This document shows positions 26,101-35,784 of a stretch of DNA of 64,000 bases, in pieces. Position 1 is the first letter of the stretch, and every line of letters starts with the position of its first letter. Below the pieces are notes generated by a model. The model saw only the letters and a list, made by a program, of their open reading frames with translations, did not search any database and was not told the origin of the DNA. The stretch is from contig JAREIK010001333.1 in assembly GCA_029783825.1 (NCBI GenBank), positions 521,090-585,089 of the forward strand, given 5' to 3'. The stretch comes from Sapria himalayana (taxonomy: Eukaryota; Streptophyta; Magnoliopsida; Malpighiales; Rafflesiaceae). The position numbers and the translations under genes are program-made.

Positions 26101-26380
26101 GGGCTGTGCAAGATAGCACATTGATGTCAGTAGTTAGAGGATCCCATAGCACCATAATCCTTCCATATTTATAATGTGCGAAGTTATCCATCACCTTAAA
26201 TTTTTTAAACTTCATCCGCATGAGCCAGGCAAGTTTGCTTCCACTAAGTTTGGCTTCTGAGATAGCAAATATATCAATAAAGTAGGCTTGGAAAAGCCTT
26301 TAAACCTCTTTATGTTTGAGAGGGCAATTGAACCCTCTCAAGTTCCAATATGCAATCCTCAATGGCGAACTGGGCCAGGG
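23132..26380 (-). pseudogene. LINE-1 ORF2: endonuclease and reverse transcriptase
   Basis: The frame opens with YWNLRGFNCPLKHKEV, the start of an AP-type endonuclease, which continues through GRIMVLWDPL, WVLIGNLNSPL, YFTWTNGK and YSDHCMILL. The reverse transcriptase follows, with SPGLDGFTAEFFRASW, ALIPKSS, DYRPISYCNVLYKIISKLIA, GLRQGDPISPYLFAI and the active site YADD (codons at 24,308-24,319). The C-terminus has a zinc-binding RVT-type block (WTKKRIPKHAVNLW, CEFCGM, H-x-x-x-x-C). Nonsense codons lie at 26,300-26,302, 24,710-24,712, 24,482-24,484 and 23,132-23,134, with family-like sequence resuming after each. The protein would nick DNA and copy LINE RNA at the target. One residue of interest: LIGNLNSP has N where the family normally has an Asp. 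Confidence 0.9.
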
Positions 26381-27333
26381 AAAGCATCCATGAATAGTCT
26401 ATCGGTCCAGTGGCTAACCAGCTTCCGGGTATCCTCCGAAGCCCTTATAACCACCCTTACAACTAGATTCCAAGAATAGCCCGAGAAACAACCCATCCAG
26501 TATTGATGTAGCGCAACACAATTGCCCAGAAGGAGATTCATTATGCTGGATCCTCTCATCACCCCAATTACATCTTGCTTACTTACATTATTTCCCCTAC
26601 CCTTACAAAGGCATTCTACCCTTACATATTGTAAACCCATCTCACTGATCCAGCATAGTAATTTCATCCAATGAGCAGGTTTAAGCCATATACATCTCAG
26701 ATCAAAATAAGAAGTGAGTCCAGCAAGGCAAAGAGAAAGTTCTCTACCCTGCCAGTAGTAAACATCTGCCTTCGCGGAGACATCATGGGCCTGGCCTAAT
26801 TCTAGGCTTGAAGTCTTATAAATTTGGTGAAAGTTCCAGAAAGAAAGAATCTGTTCTGTGTTTTGGTTGCATTCCTTACTCTTTGACATACGCCATATCA
26901 TTTCTAAGGAGATCACCAACCGAGCCAGGTAAAGCCGTATGCATATATTAATACAGCAAGCATCTTTAATAAAAACCCAAGTGAGTCCAGCAAGGCATAG
27001 AAAGAATTCTCTACCCAGACAGCAATCAGCTTCAGCCTTTGCGTAGCCATCGTGATCATGGTCTAGATCTAGGCCTGAATTTTTATGATTTTGAAAATTC
27101 CAGATAGAGAGAGCCTGATCTGGGTTTTTGCTGCACACATTACTCTTTGACGCACGCCATGCCATTCCTAGAGGTGCCCCCACCTCTCCCCAAGGTCCTT
27201 TTAATAACAATACCAAGGAGGGACCAAAGTCCCTCCTTCCCCAGCCACCAAAACTCCAACAAGAAGTCCCCCAAAAAATAGAAGCAACATCAATGGAAAT
27301 AAAAGAAAAGCAAAAGCAAGAGGCTCCATGCAT
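26359..27333 (-). CDS. Unrecognised 324-aa frame between LINE-1 ORF1 and ORF2
   Basis: An uninterrupted frame starts 16 bp after the ORF1 stop and ends in FMDAFPGPVRH, overlapping the likely start of ORF2 in another frame. I do not recognise the protein. Its centre is an internal duplication of about 265 bp: GREFFLCLAGLTWVFI and later GRELSLCLAGLTSYFD, KSNVCSKNPDQALSIWNF and later KSKECNQNTEQILSFWNF. Matching landmarks are 264 and 267 bp apart, both multiples of three, so the frame is kept. The N-terminus is Trp/Phe/Cys-rich. Most plant L1 elements have an untranslated spacer here. The frame may be a third ORF, an extended ORF2 leader, or a chance open frame over a duplicated spacer. No Cys/His motif spacing supports a known fold. 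Confidence 0.4.
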   Translation of the reverse strand: MHGASCFCFSFISIDVASIFWGTSCWSFGGWGRRDFGPSLVLLLKGPWGEVGAPLGMAWRASKSNVCSKNPDQALSIWNFQNHKNSGLDLDHDHDGYAKAEADCCLGREFFLCLAGLTWVFIKDACCINICIRLYLARLVISLEMIWRMSKSKECNQNTEQILSFWNFHQIYKTSSLELGQAHDVSAKADVYYWQGRELSLCLAGLTSYFDLRCIWLKPAHWMKLLCWISEMGLQYVRVECLCKGRGNNVSKQDVIGVMRGSSIMNLLLGNCVALHQYWMGCFSGYSWNLVVRVVIRASEDTRKLVSHWTDRLFMDAFPGPVRH

Positions 27334-27349
27334 CAGTAGAGCCTCTAAA

Positions 27350-29050
27350 TTACTTCAAGGTCGGGCCATAGGGGAGAACCCCCTTACTCATCTGCTCCTT
27401 ATGCCTAGCTTTGTTCCTGAGATTGTGGGAGGGGCCTTCCTTTATCCCTGGATCCCTCTTTCTTGCTTTAGCTCTAACTGTTGTAAAGCCATCCGCATCT
27501 TTATCTGTATTTACAGAAACATCTTTTGAAATATCACAGTTAGTAAAAACAGCAATTGGGATTTGCCCTTCTTCAGACGAACAAGATTTCCTTGAGCCCT
27601 CAGCAGTGCTCACTCTTGAAGGGGAAACAATAGCTGGAATTGTCATTTGAGTCTTTTCTGCACCTTGAGAATTTTCTGGACTATCTCCAATGGGGTTACC
27701 ACTCCCATTTGATGGATTTTCCATGAACTTCCCTTCTTGGGCAGCTTTGCGACAGGAGTTAGAGGTGTGACCAAAAATACAACAGTTATGACAGTACAAC
27801 GGTAAATTTTCATAAATTACTGATTGCCTAATATTAGACCCATCCGGAAACACCAGCTCGAACTCATCCACCAGGTTACTTCCTAGATCAATTTCCACTA
27901 GTACCCTTGTGAATGCAATTTTGGATATATTCGTTGTAAGTTTGTCCATATGAAGCGGGCTCCCGATGCAACTTGCAGCCTTGCTTAGGCCCACCGGGTT
28001 CCATAGATGCAAGGGAAAATCGGGTAGTTTAACCCAAATAGGGATATTGGCCATTTCTTTTAGGCCATAATGGAACCCAACGGGAAGTTGCTTTACGTAA
28101 AGAGGTCGGCCGAAGACCATGTAGGGGCCTGAATTTAAAATACGGTCCCTATCAGTTATGTTACCAAAGTGGAATACCAGCCATCCACTAGGGTGCTGGA
28201 TTATTTGTGGAGATATCTTCTAGTGTTCTTCCATAAATTTTCTAAGCATGAGTAGGCCGGGGCTTCTAGTAATGAAATACCCAACTAAACAATTATCCCA
28301 ATGTTCAAGAAGCAAATCATTTTCAACAAAGACGGCTTTACCTTGTTGTGCTGGGGGAATATATTGAAGCTTCGCATAATTAGCAAGATCTCTATTTCCG
28401 GCGAACAAACTACTCCACGGAGCCTTGTTTTTGCCGAAGGTTCTATGGGTTTTACCCTCCTTGTTGTGGTTAGGGGGCTGGTTATTCAGTGATGCAAGCT
28501 GCATCTTTTCCAGTGAGACATTCAAGTCGGCAGGAGCTTTACTAACATCCAGAGCCATTTCTGCAAGGGGAGGAGACTCTACCATACCTATAATACTAGT
28601 TGAATCCAGCTTGCTACTGGAAATTAACTGTCCTAACTTTTGCCTACCCGAGTTCTTACATTCCGCATTTAAATCATTAGAGGAGTTTGGAAACATCACA
28701 TTTTCACTAGAATCGCAAGAAGAACTTGAGCTATTTTTGGCTTGGAACATCTCGTCATTACTATTTAGACTTAGGTTTAGATTCGACAACACAGGTTCGA
28801 AATTTAAGGCATTTTCATTTAACAATTCCAGTGTATCTTCATTCTGATATGTCGAGGGAGAGAGTATTTTAACTTCATCAATCGGGAGAGTAGAGATTTC
28901 AGTCGAGAGCTTACCGTAAATGACACGCAGACGGTCGCCATCTTCGACTACAAGCTCAGTTGCAGAAACATCACTCTCGGAACAAAGGATTAAATGCCTT
29001 CGGGTCCTCCTCGGGGGGGGGGGGATTTCGCTTGGCCAGTCGATGTAGCA
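27350..29050 (-). pseudogene. LINE-1 ORF1: DUF4283 and CCHC zinc-knuckle protein
   Basis: One frame runs from a Ser/Asn-rich N-terminal part (VIYGKLSTEISTLP, LNLSLNSNDEMFQ) through HWDNCLVGYF, the start of the DUF4283 domain, and SGWLVFHFGN. It continues with MANIPIWVKLPDFPLHLWNP and IDLGSNLV to a zinc knuckle (YCHNCCIFGHTSNSC, about 27,760-27,800). The C-terminal tail is Ser/Lys-rich and ends in YGPTLK. This is the plant L1 ORF1 architecture, an RNA-binding protein that coats LINE RNA. A single TAG (28,220-28,222) splits it. Near the 5' end a run of 12 C (29,013-29,024 on +) puts the only upstream ATG one base out of frame. Both defects are small, so the copy was recently intact. Confidence 0.88.
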
Positions 29051-29102
29051 TCGCGGAGAACTCCAGTAGCACTTAGGTTTCGCTCGGCCTCCTTGTGGTT
29101 AT

Positions 29103-29132
29103 TAAGTGTGTCGGGCAGTCCCGACACACTTA
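29103..29132. repeat. Perfect 13-bp inverted repeat near the LINE-1 5' end
   Basis: TAAGTGTGTCGGG is followed by CAGT and then its exact reverse complement. It could form a hairpin in the LINE leader RNA, or mark the junction with older DNA. No T-run follows it, so it is not a typical Pol III terminator. Confidence 0.8.
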
Positions 29133-29440
29133 TATATATAATGGGAAAACCAGTAGAATTGGCCCTAGTTGAGAATCCTTCACACCATTACACATATCCA
29201 AGCCAAATAAGCTATATTTTTGGGAATTCATGCAGAGATTCCAGGAATTCGAGCAAGATTAGGGCAGAGGCAGGGGAAGGGGAAGGATGATTGAGAGAGG
29301 ACCGTGTGGTTTGTGACAAAGATGCAAGTTCATAAAGACCATAAGTTAGGTTCATACGAGATCTAATACATCATGTGTTCTAGTGTAGTATTCATGATTG
29401 GTTGAGCACATTCATATGTCATAACCTTAAAACTAAGGTT
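29133..29440. other. Flank or LINE-1 leader, nothing recognised
   Basis: No recognisable frame. On the - strand the pyrimidine-rich part near 29,270-29,290 could be the true LINE 5' end. Confidence 0.4.
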
Positions 29441-29444
29441 TTGT

Positions 29445-29640
29445 GAAAGCTTTTTATAGTGACTGGCCCCACCGCTTGCGCGGCCCCATACCCTAGAAAC
29501 TCTCAATTGGCCCAGCCCCTTGAGAGTTTTTTGGGAGGCACAGTTCCACATACGCAGAGTGTAGGATTTGAACCTGTGTCCTCTTCCCCTCACCTGGAGT
29601 ACCTCAGCCTTAGCCACTAGGACAAATACATCATTTGGTG
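29445..29640 (-). mobile_element. tRNA-derived SINE
   Basis: The - strand carries an A-box-like TAGTGGCTAAGG (29,608-29,620) and a B-box-like GGTTCAAATCC (29,564-29,574), spaced as in a tRNA promoter. About 120 bp of non-tRNA body follows. The body holds a 10-bp inverted repeat (AAACTCTCAA, 29,497-29,506, with its complement at 29,520-29,529). No complete tRNA cloverleaf was found, so this is a SINE rather than a tRNA gene. Target duplications are not obvious. Confidence 0.6.
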
Positions 29641-29895
29641 TACCGACCAATTATAGTGATAAGTCATTAAATGGACGATAATATATTCGATAACTACTCT
29701 ACATATTGATTTCTGACCAAGAATATTTGTTTGGTAATTATGGTCGGTATTTTGTCGTAAATTATGTCGGTAGAATTTTTTTTTTCGATGCCCTTTTTTG
29801 GTCATTAACTTGTCTTTTTTTGGTCAGCAATTACTGACCGAATTTTTTGGTCGGTATTTTGGTCGGTATTTTGGTCCGTATTTTGGTCGGTATTA
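29640..29895 (-). mobile_element. Terminal fragment of a CACTA-B family member
   Basis: The reverse complement matches the 5' subterminal part of CACTA-B (42,360-42,600). Both have ACCGACCAAAA words in series, then AAAAAAGGG-x-AT-x-GAAAAAAA, CATATGTAGAGT or CATGTAGAGT, TTATCGAATATATTA, and finally ATAATTGGTCGGTACA. The CACTACTAC tip itself is missing on the right side. The rest of that element is not in the window. Confidence 0.75.
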
Positions 29896-30770
29896 TCAAA
29901 TTTTTTAGAAGTTGATGTTTCAAACACAACTATAATAATCCAAACTCAACTCACCTGCACTAACTTTTACTATCGAAACCCAAAAACTTTTTACCAATTA
30001 ATAATTTACAATGACATTTCTAATAATTCGAATTGAAATATAAAATATGATCATTTATGACCTTAAAACAGAAATTAATTCTAATGGGAGAAAATCACTA
30101 CCTTTTAGAAAATTTCATGGATACTTTATAAATTTAATATAAAACTGAAGATCTCATTTAAAGCAACTTTAGTTCTTAAACTATTCTATTCTGACTCCAG
30201 AATAATACGTTACAATGGAAAAAAAATTAACGTAGTATTTATATTTTTTCGTCTACACAATAACTCTCTCTCTCTCTCTCCAAGTTTATTTTTTTCATTC
30301 TTCATCAGGTGTCATCTGTTTTCCGGATTCATGTCGTGTTTTTTTAATTATTATTATAATAATTTTTTTTATTTTTTTTCAAACACTTGGACCGTGCATG
30401 CGCGACCACGCGTTGACGTCGTGGCGTGGCGTTTTCGTAGCTGTGTGTGTGTGTGTTTTTTTTAAATTTTTTTTTATTTATTCTAATAATTATTAAAGAA
30501 AACTTAGAAGGCCACTTACTAATTGCATCCTTGTTTTGTTCTCGCTTCAACTCTGCCAAGGTAAGATCTGAGCCAATAATTATCTCTCTCAGAGCCCTAT
30601 TAATTTCTAGTCAATTTCCCAAAACCTCATTTCTTTTTCTCCTTCCTGTTGTCTCCCGACATGGATCTCGTCGCTTCCACATTATCCCCGACGATCCCTC
30701 TCTATTTTTCTTCTTAATCACAGACAAGACTTTCAGCCACATGCACGCTCTTCCCTTCTCGACGATTTCC
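29896..30770. other. Possible 5' flank of an unknown gene, nothing firm
   Basis: AT-rich to about 30,240, then CTCTCT pyrimidine runs, a short GC-rich patch (30,388-30,440) and an open + frame at 30,447-30,779 that I do not recognise. The copia element inserts at its end. The texture suggests promoter or leader sequence, but no TATA box or start codon can be defended. Confidence 0.3.
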
Positions 30771-30773
30771 AAC

Positions 30774-31082
30774 TGTTGATGGGCTATTCAATTAGTTGAG
30801 CGGGCTTAGAGTGAATTGACTCTTATGCCCTTAATGGATATTTATTAAACATGCAGCTATAAAGTATTTTATTTATTTATTTTTACTTCAATTATTAGAG
30901 TAATATATAAACTCTAATTTTTCTTTTTGACCTAAGTGCTGAACATTTTTCTTTGTTGATTGATACTTGGTTTCCTTCTGCTATGCGACTCTCTCTTCTT
31001 CTTCTCTTCTACTCATCTCTTCTGTGCTTATTGTTCTTAAGAAATCCTTGTTTTAACAAGGAATTGTTGTTATTAAACAATA
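30774..31082 (+). repeat. copia-1 5' LTR
   Basis: TGTTGATGGGC to AAACAATA. It contains a TATA-like ATATATAAAC and a pyrimidine-rich CTCTCTTCTTCTTCTC tract near the 3' end. Confidence 0.93.
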
Positions 31083-31085
31083 TTC

Positions 31086-31097
31086 TAGTATCAGAGC
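31086..31097 (+). other. copia-1 primer binding site
   Basis: TAGTATCAGAGC lies 3 bp inside the 5' LTR. It differs at one base from the usual plant copia site for initiator-Met tRNA. Confidence 0.85.
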
Positions 31098-31322
31098 ATC
31101 ATTTCCTAGCTGAGATTGAGATTATCTTTGACCATTCAAATTTAATTTCTCCAGATTAGGCGATCTCTGAAAACCCTAATTATTTTTACAAATTTCTTAA
31201 GATCTAGCATAGATATGACTAGATCTACTAAGATCTAAAGGTTTTTTGGTTTTTAAAACTTATTTTTTACAAAAATTTAACATTCTGTTCTAAGTTTTTT
31301 CAAGTTATTCTTAAAAATAAAT

Positions 31323-32270
31323 ATGTTTTCAAAAGGTCAAATCTCATCAAAATCGGGATCGATTCCTATTCCATTGTTTGATGGTGAAAGTTTTGATTAC
31401 TGGCTTGTTAAAATGCGAACATTATTTATCTCCCAATATATATGGGAAATTGTGGTTTCTAGATATTTAGAAGCCCCAAATTTCTCTATTCTGGAAGGTA
31501 AAGAATTTTTGCAAGTGAAGGAATTAAGAAAATTAAATGCTAAAGTATTACTTTTCATCCAACATGGTGTAAATAATCCTATATTCCCCCGATTACTTGG
31601 CTGTACTCAAGCCAATGAGACTTGGGACCTCCTAATCGAGGAATACCAAGGAGATAAGAAGGCTCGAGGAGCTCTTCTGCAATCCTTGAGAAAAGATTTC
31701 AAAAATCTGAGTATGAAAAACTCAGATTCTCTTACTGAGTTTTCAACTCAGTTCCTTGATATAGTTAATCAACTTAAGATTCATGGAGAAGACATCTCTG
31801 AGACTCGATTATTTGAAAAATTACTAATCTGTATGCCTGATAAATTTGATGTCATTGTGGCAGTGATAGAGGAAACCAAAGATTTATCAAAGCTGACAAT
31901 CCAGCAAGTTCTGAGTTCATTAAAATCATATGAAAGATGATTATTGAAGAGGGTAGAAGTTTTTGGAGAAACTGCAATGCAGTCAATGTGGGAGGATAAT
32001 TCTAACAAGGATGAAGCTCAATCTAGAGACATGAAGAGTAAAAGAAGCAGTCAAAGGTATGGGTTTAAAAATAAAAATAAAAATAAAATAAATCCCGGCT
32101 CTTCTTCTACTCTCTCTAATGACTCACTTAAGGACCAACATGTCTCTTGCAATATATGCAAGAGATCAAACCACACTGCGACTGAGTGTTGGTTTCAAAA
32201 ACAGAATCAATGTCAAAACTGTAAAAGGTTTGGGCATAATTCAAAGAACTATAAAAGTATCTCCAAATAG
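31323..32270 (+). pseudogene. copia-1 gag (UBN2-type) with zinc knuckles
   Basis: The frame starts at 31,323 with MFSKGQISSKSGSIPIPLFD. It contains a UBN2/gag core (FDYWLVKMRTLF, ETWDLLIEEYQGD, LLQSLRKDFKNL, LSSLKSYE). A TGA at 31,938-31,940 stops it. The sequence continues to two Cys/His knuckles, CNICKRSNHTATECW and CQNCKRFGH, at 32,145-32,250, the RNA-binding nucleocapsid part. Gag assembles the virus-like particle. Confidence 0.9.
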
Positions 32271-35200
32271 AATGTTGGCTTTACAGAACGAGTATCCTCT
32301 ATAGAGCATCTGTTTTATGCAAATGAAACAGAAAATATACCTTCAACAAATACCTGGTTTCTGGACAGTGGCTGCTCAAACCACATATTTGAAAATAAGG
32401 AAATACTTGTGGATTTACTTCCAGTAGTAAATTCACAAGTTAAATTAGGCAATGGTGAATTAGTTCAGGTGTAAGCCAAGGGCAGAGTGGCTAGTACCCA
32501 CCTGCACTAGAACAAAATTCATAAAAGATGTGCTTCTGGTTTCTGCCTTGGACCATAATTTATTAAGTGTTGGCCAGTTAATTGAAAAATATTATAAACT
32601 ATCATTTGAGAATAACACTTGTGAAATATTTGATCATGGAAGTGATCAACCCTCATTGACAGTAAAAATGTCAAGTGGAAGAAGCTTTCCACTGACATTT
32701 GCTGAGAGAACAGACAGGGAATTATCAATGAATGTCCAGTCTGTAGCTTATCTTTGGCACAGAAGGTTTGGGCACTTAAATTATTTAAAACTAAAAAATA
32801 TTTTTCAAAATAATTTTGTAAAAGGAGTGCCTTCAAACCTTATTATACCAACTTCTGTTTGTGAGGAGTGCTCACTAGGAAAACAAACTAGGAAGAGCTT
32901 CCCGAAGCACTCTACCTGGAAAGCCTCTGAACCATTAGAAACTACTGCATGCTGACATATGTGGTCCAATGTCAGTGAAATCATTAGGTAACAATAGTTA
33001 TTTTCTACTATTTATTGATGATTGCACAAGACATATATGGGTGTTCTTCTTGAAGCACAAGTCTGAGGTACTTGAATGCTTCAAGAAGCTCCTATCCCTT
33101 GTCGAAAGACAATCTGGACTAAGTGTAAAAACACTTAGAACAGATAGAGGAGGTGAATTCCTCTCTCAAAAATTTGCAAATTTTTGTGAACTTAAAGGTA
33201 TAGCTAGGCAACTGACCACTGCCTACTCACCACAATAATATGGAGTTGTGGAGAGAAAAAAATAGAATAGTAATGGAAATGGCCAGATCATTACTAAATG
33301 AGAAATCTTTACCAAAAACTTTGTGGGCAGAAGCAGTGAACACATCAGTGTATCTGCTCAATAGGTGCCCTACTAAAGCACTAGACAACCTTACTCCAGT
33401 GCATGCCTGGACTAGAAGAAAACCAAATGTCAAATATCTAAGGGTATCCGGGAGTGTGTGTTACTTCTATATACCAAGTGCACAAAGGACCAAATTAGAC
33501 TCAAAGAGTCTAAAATGCATCTTAGTTGGATACAGTCTGCAATCCAAGGGTTACAGATTGTATTCATCAGAAACTAAGTCATTTCTGGTGAGTAGAGATA
33601 TATTGATTGATGAAAACAACAAATGGGGTGAATATTTAGATGAAGCAAATTCTAGAACCAAAAATGGCTATACAGAAGCTGCTGTAGCTAGCAATAAATT
33701 AATAAGCACTCCAAGGTATGATTTCAGTTCACTCTCTAACTTTTCTTCTGAATTTTCTGTTGATTTTTCTTCTGAATGAAGTTCTGCATGCAAGTCAAAA
33801 TCTATTTCTGAATATAGTTGTAAATCTTTGCCAAATTCTGAATCTATGATTGAACAAAATAAAATAACTCCTGTTAAATATAAAGACTTGTCGGATATTT
33901 ACCAGAGTTGTAATTATGCCTCAGTTGAGTCACTCAACTATGAAGAGGCTGTAAAACATTAATTCTAGATCAAAGCAATGCAGATAGAAATGTCTGTCAT
34001 TGAAAAAAAATGACACTTGGACTCTAGTAGACTTAACCCCAAATAAACACAGTATAGGTGTTAAGTGGATCTATAGGATTAAGACTAAATCAAATTCAAA
34101 TCAGCCTGTATATAAGGCACAATTAGTAGCTAAAGGCTACTCACAAAAACCCGAAACAGATTACAATGAAACCTTTGCTCCAATAGCAAGGTTAGAAACC
34201 ATAAGGCTTTTAATAGCCTTCGCTGGACAAAAGGGTTGGAATTTATTCCAATTAGACATAAAGTCAGCCTTCCTAAATGGAAAACTAAAGGAAGAAATCT
34301 ATGTAGAGCAACCCCCTGGGTTTGAAAAAAAAAGGGAGTGAACACTGTGTTTATAGATTAAATAAGGCTTTGTATGGGTTGAAAGAAGCTCCTCGTGCTT
34401 GGTATCAACAAATTAATTCCTACTTTCTGAATCAAGGATTCAGTAGAAGTAAGAGTGAGCCTACACTCTATATTAAAAGAGATAAGCATTCTGGAATTTT
34501 AATTGTTTCTCTATATGTAGATGATATTATTTTTGCAAGCAATAAAATTGAGTTAATTAATAACTTTATGAGAGAAATGAAAACTAGGGATGAAATGTCA
34601 AACCTAGGAAATCTAAGATAATTCTTAGGACTTGAAATAATTCAAGACACAAGTGGTGTGTCCATTTCTCAAATTACAAACATTAAACAATTGCTGAAAA
34701 GTTTTGGAATGAGTGACTGCAACCCTATCTCTACCCCCTTAGAAGTAAATCAAATGTTACTTTCTGCTCAAGGAAAACCAATAAATGGAAAGACATACAG
34801 AAGCTTAATTGGAAGCTTATTGTATGCATCAGCAACTAGACCTGATATTGTGTATTCTATTCACTTGTTGTCACGATTTATGCATGCTCCAAATCACATA
34901 CATTTAAGTATTGCCAAAAGGATATTGAGGTATCTTAAAGGCACAATTAATTTAGGTCTGAAATACAATAAAATTAACCATACAGAAATTACTAGTTACC
35001 GTGATAGTGATTAGGGAGGAAATCCAGAGGATTACAAAAGTACCTCTGGATATGTATTTAACTTAGGAACTGCGGCTATTTCTTGGCAGTCCAAGAAACA
35101 ATCCACAGTTTCCCTGTCTACTACTGAAGCTGAATATGTTTCAGCTTCAGTTGCAACTTCCTAAGCCTTATAGCTTAGAAAACTTTTGGGTGATTTAGAT

Positions 35201-35400
35201 AAACCTCAAAAATATCCAATTAAAATTCAGTGTGATAATCAATCGACTATATCTATTGTGAGTAATGTGGTAATGCATAGTCGAACTAAACACATAGGCT
35301 TAAAATATCACTTCATTAAGGATGCGATTGAATCTAAAGAAGTTAAATTAGTTTTTTGCAGAACCGAGGAATAAGTGGCCGATATATTTACAAAGTCATT
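32270..35400 (+). pseudogene. copia-1 pol: protease, integrase, RT, RNase H, broken
   Basis: Protease: WFLDSGCSNH at about 32,360, where copia proteases have D-S-G. Pre-integrase: WHRRFGHLNY with CEECSLGKQTR (32,755-32,890). Integrase core: LLFIDDCTRHIWVFFLKH and TDRGGEF (32,990-33,180), then a stop near 33,236 and a frame change in an A-run near 33,255. RT: DTWTLVDLTP, FAPIARLETIRLL, FQLDIKSAFLNG and the active site YVDD (34,514-34,525). RNase [26 protein letters not shown] and HSRTKHIGLKYHFIKDA. The order protease-integrase-RT-RNase H is diagnostic of copia. I count at least four frame changes and several nonsense codons. Confidence 0.93.
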
Positions 35401-35470
35401 GCCTTGTGAAAAGCTGGTTTATTTGAGAGAAAAGCTTGGACTGATCTCAACTACATCAAATGGGGGGGAC

Positions 35471-35779
35471 TGTTGATGGGCTATTCGATTAGTTGAGCGG
35501 GCTTATAGTGAATTGACTCTTATGCCCTTAATGGATATTTATTAAACATGCAGCTGTAAAGTATTTTATTTTTTTATTTTTACTTCAATTATTAGAGTAA
35601 TATATAAACTCTAATTTTTCTTTTTGACCTAAGTGCTGAACATTTTTCTTTGTTGATTGATACTTGGTTTCCTTCTGTTGCACGACTCTCTCTTCTTCTT
35701 CTCTTCTACTCATCTCTTTTGTGCTTATTGTTCTTAAGAAATCCTTGTTTTAACAAGGAATTGTTGTTATTAAACAACA
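35471..35779 (+). repeat. copia-1 3' LTR
   Basis: Same sequence as the 5' LTR apart from about ten bases, four of which cluster in the short CTGCTATGCGAC segment. Starts right after the G-rich polypurine tract. Confidence 0.93.
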
Positions 35780-35784
35780 CCAAC

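Larger units (their letters stand above)
22979..29110 (-). mobile_element. Nearly full-length L1-type LINE (LINE-1)
   Basis: A run of 11 T (22,979-22,989) is the poly-A tail seen from the other strand. Reading right to left there is a 5' leader, ORF1 (about 29,050-27,350), a 324-aa frame (27,333-26,359) and ORF2 (about 26,380-23,132). The total is about 6.1 kb, normal for a plant L1. ORF2 stays in one frame over more than 3 kb with only isolated nonsense codons, so the insertion is rather young or recently inactivated. The exact 5' end and target duplication could not be fixed; a 13-bp hairpin lies near the 5' end at 29,103-29,132. Confidence 0.88.
30774..35779 (+). mobile_element. Ty1/copia retrotransposon copia-1, complete ends, 5.0 kb
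   Basis: Two LTRs of 309 bp (30,774-31,082 and 35,471-35,779) begin TGTTGATGGGC. They end in ACA, or ATA in the 5' copy. The flanks share CCAAC (30,769-30,773 and 35,780-35,784), the expected 5-bp target duplication. A primer binding site (TAGTATCAGAGC, 31,086-31,097) resembles the initiator-Met tRNA complement. A polypurine tract (ATGGGGGGGA, ending 35,469) precedes the 3' LTR. I count about 10 differences between the LTRs, about 3%, so the insertion is fairly young. The coding part has several stops and frameshifts. Confidence 0.95.

Noticed and set aside
29560..29640. A tRNA gene on the - strand
   Set aside because: A- and B-box-like words are present but arms do not pair into a full cloverleaf and a SINE-type body follows.
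30447..30779. 110-aa frame before copia-1 as a host gene
   Set aside because: Low-complexity Phe/Leu/Ser-rich start, no recognised domain. Leader sequence broken by the insertion is possible but unproven.
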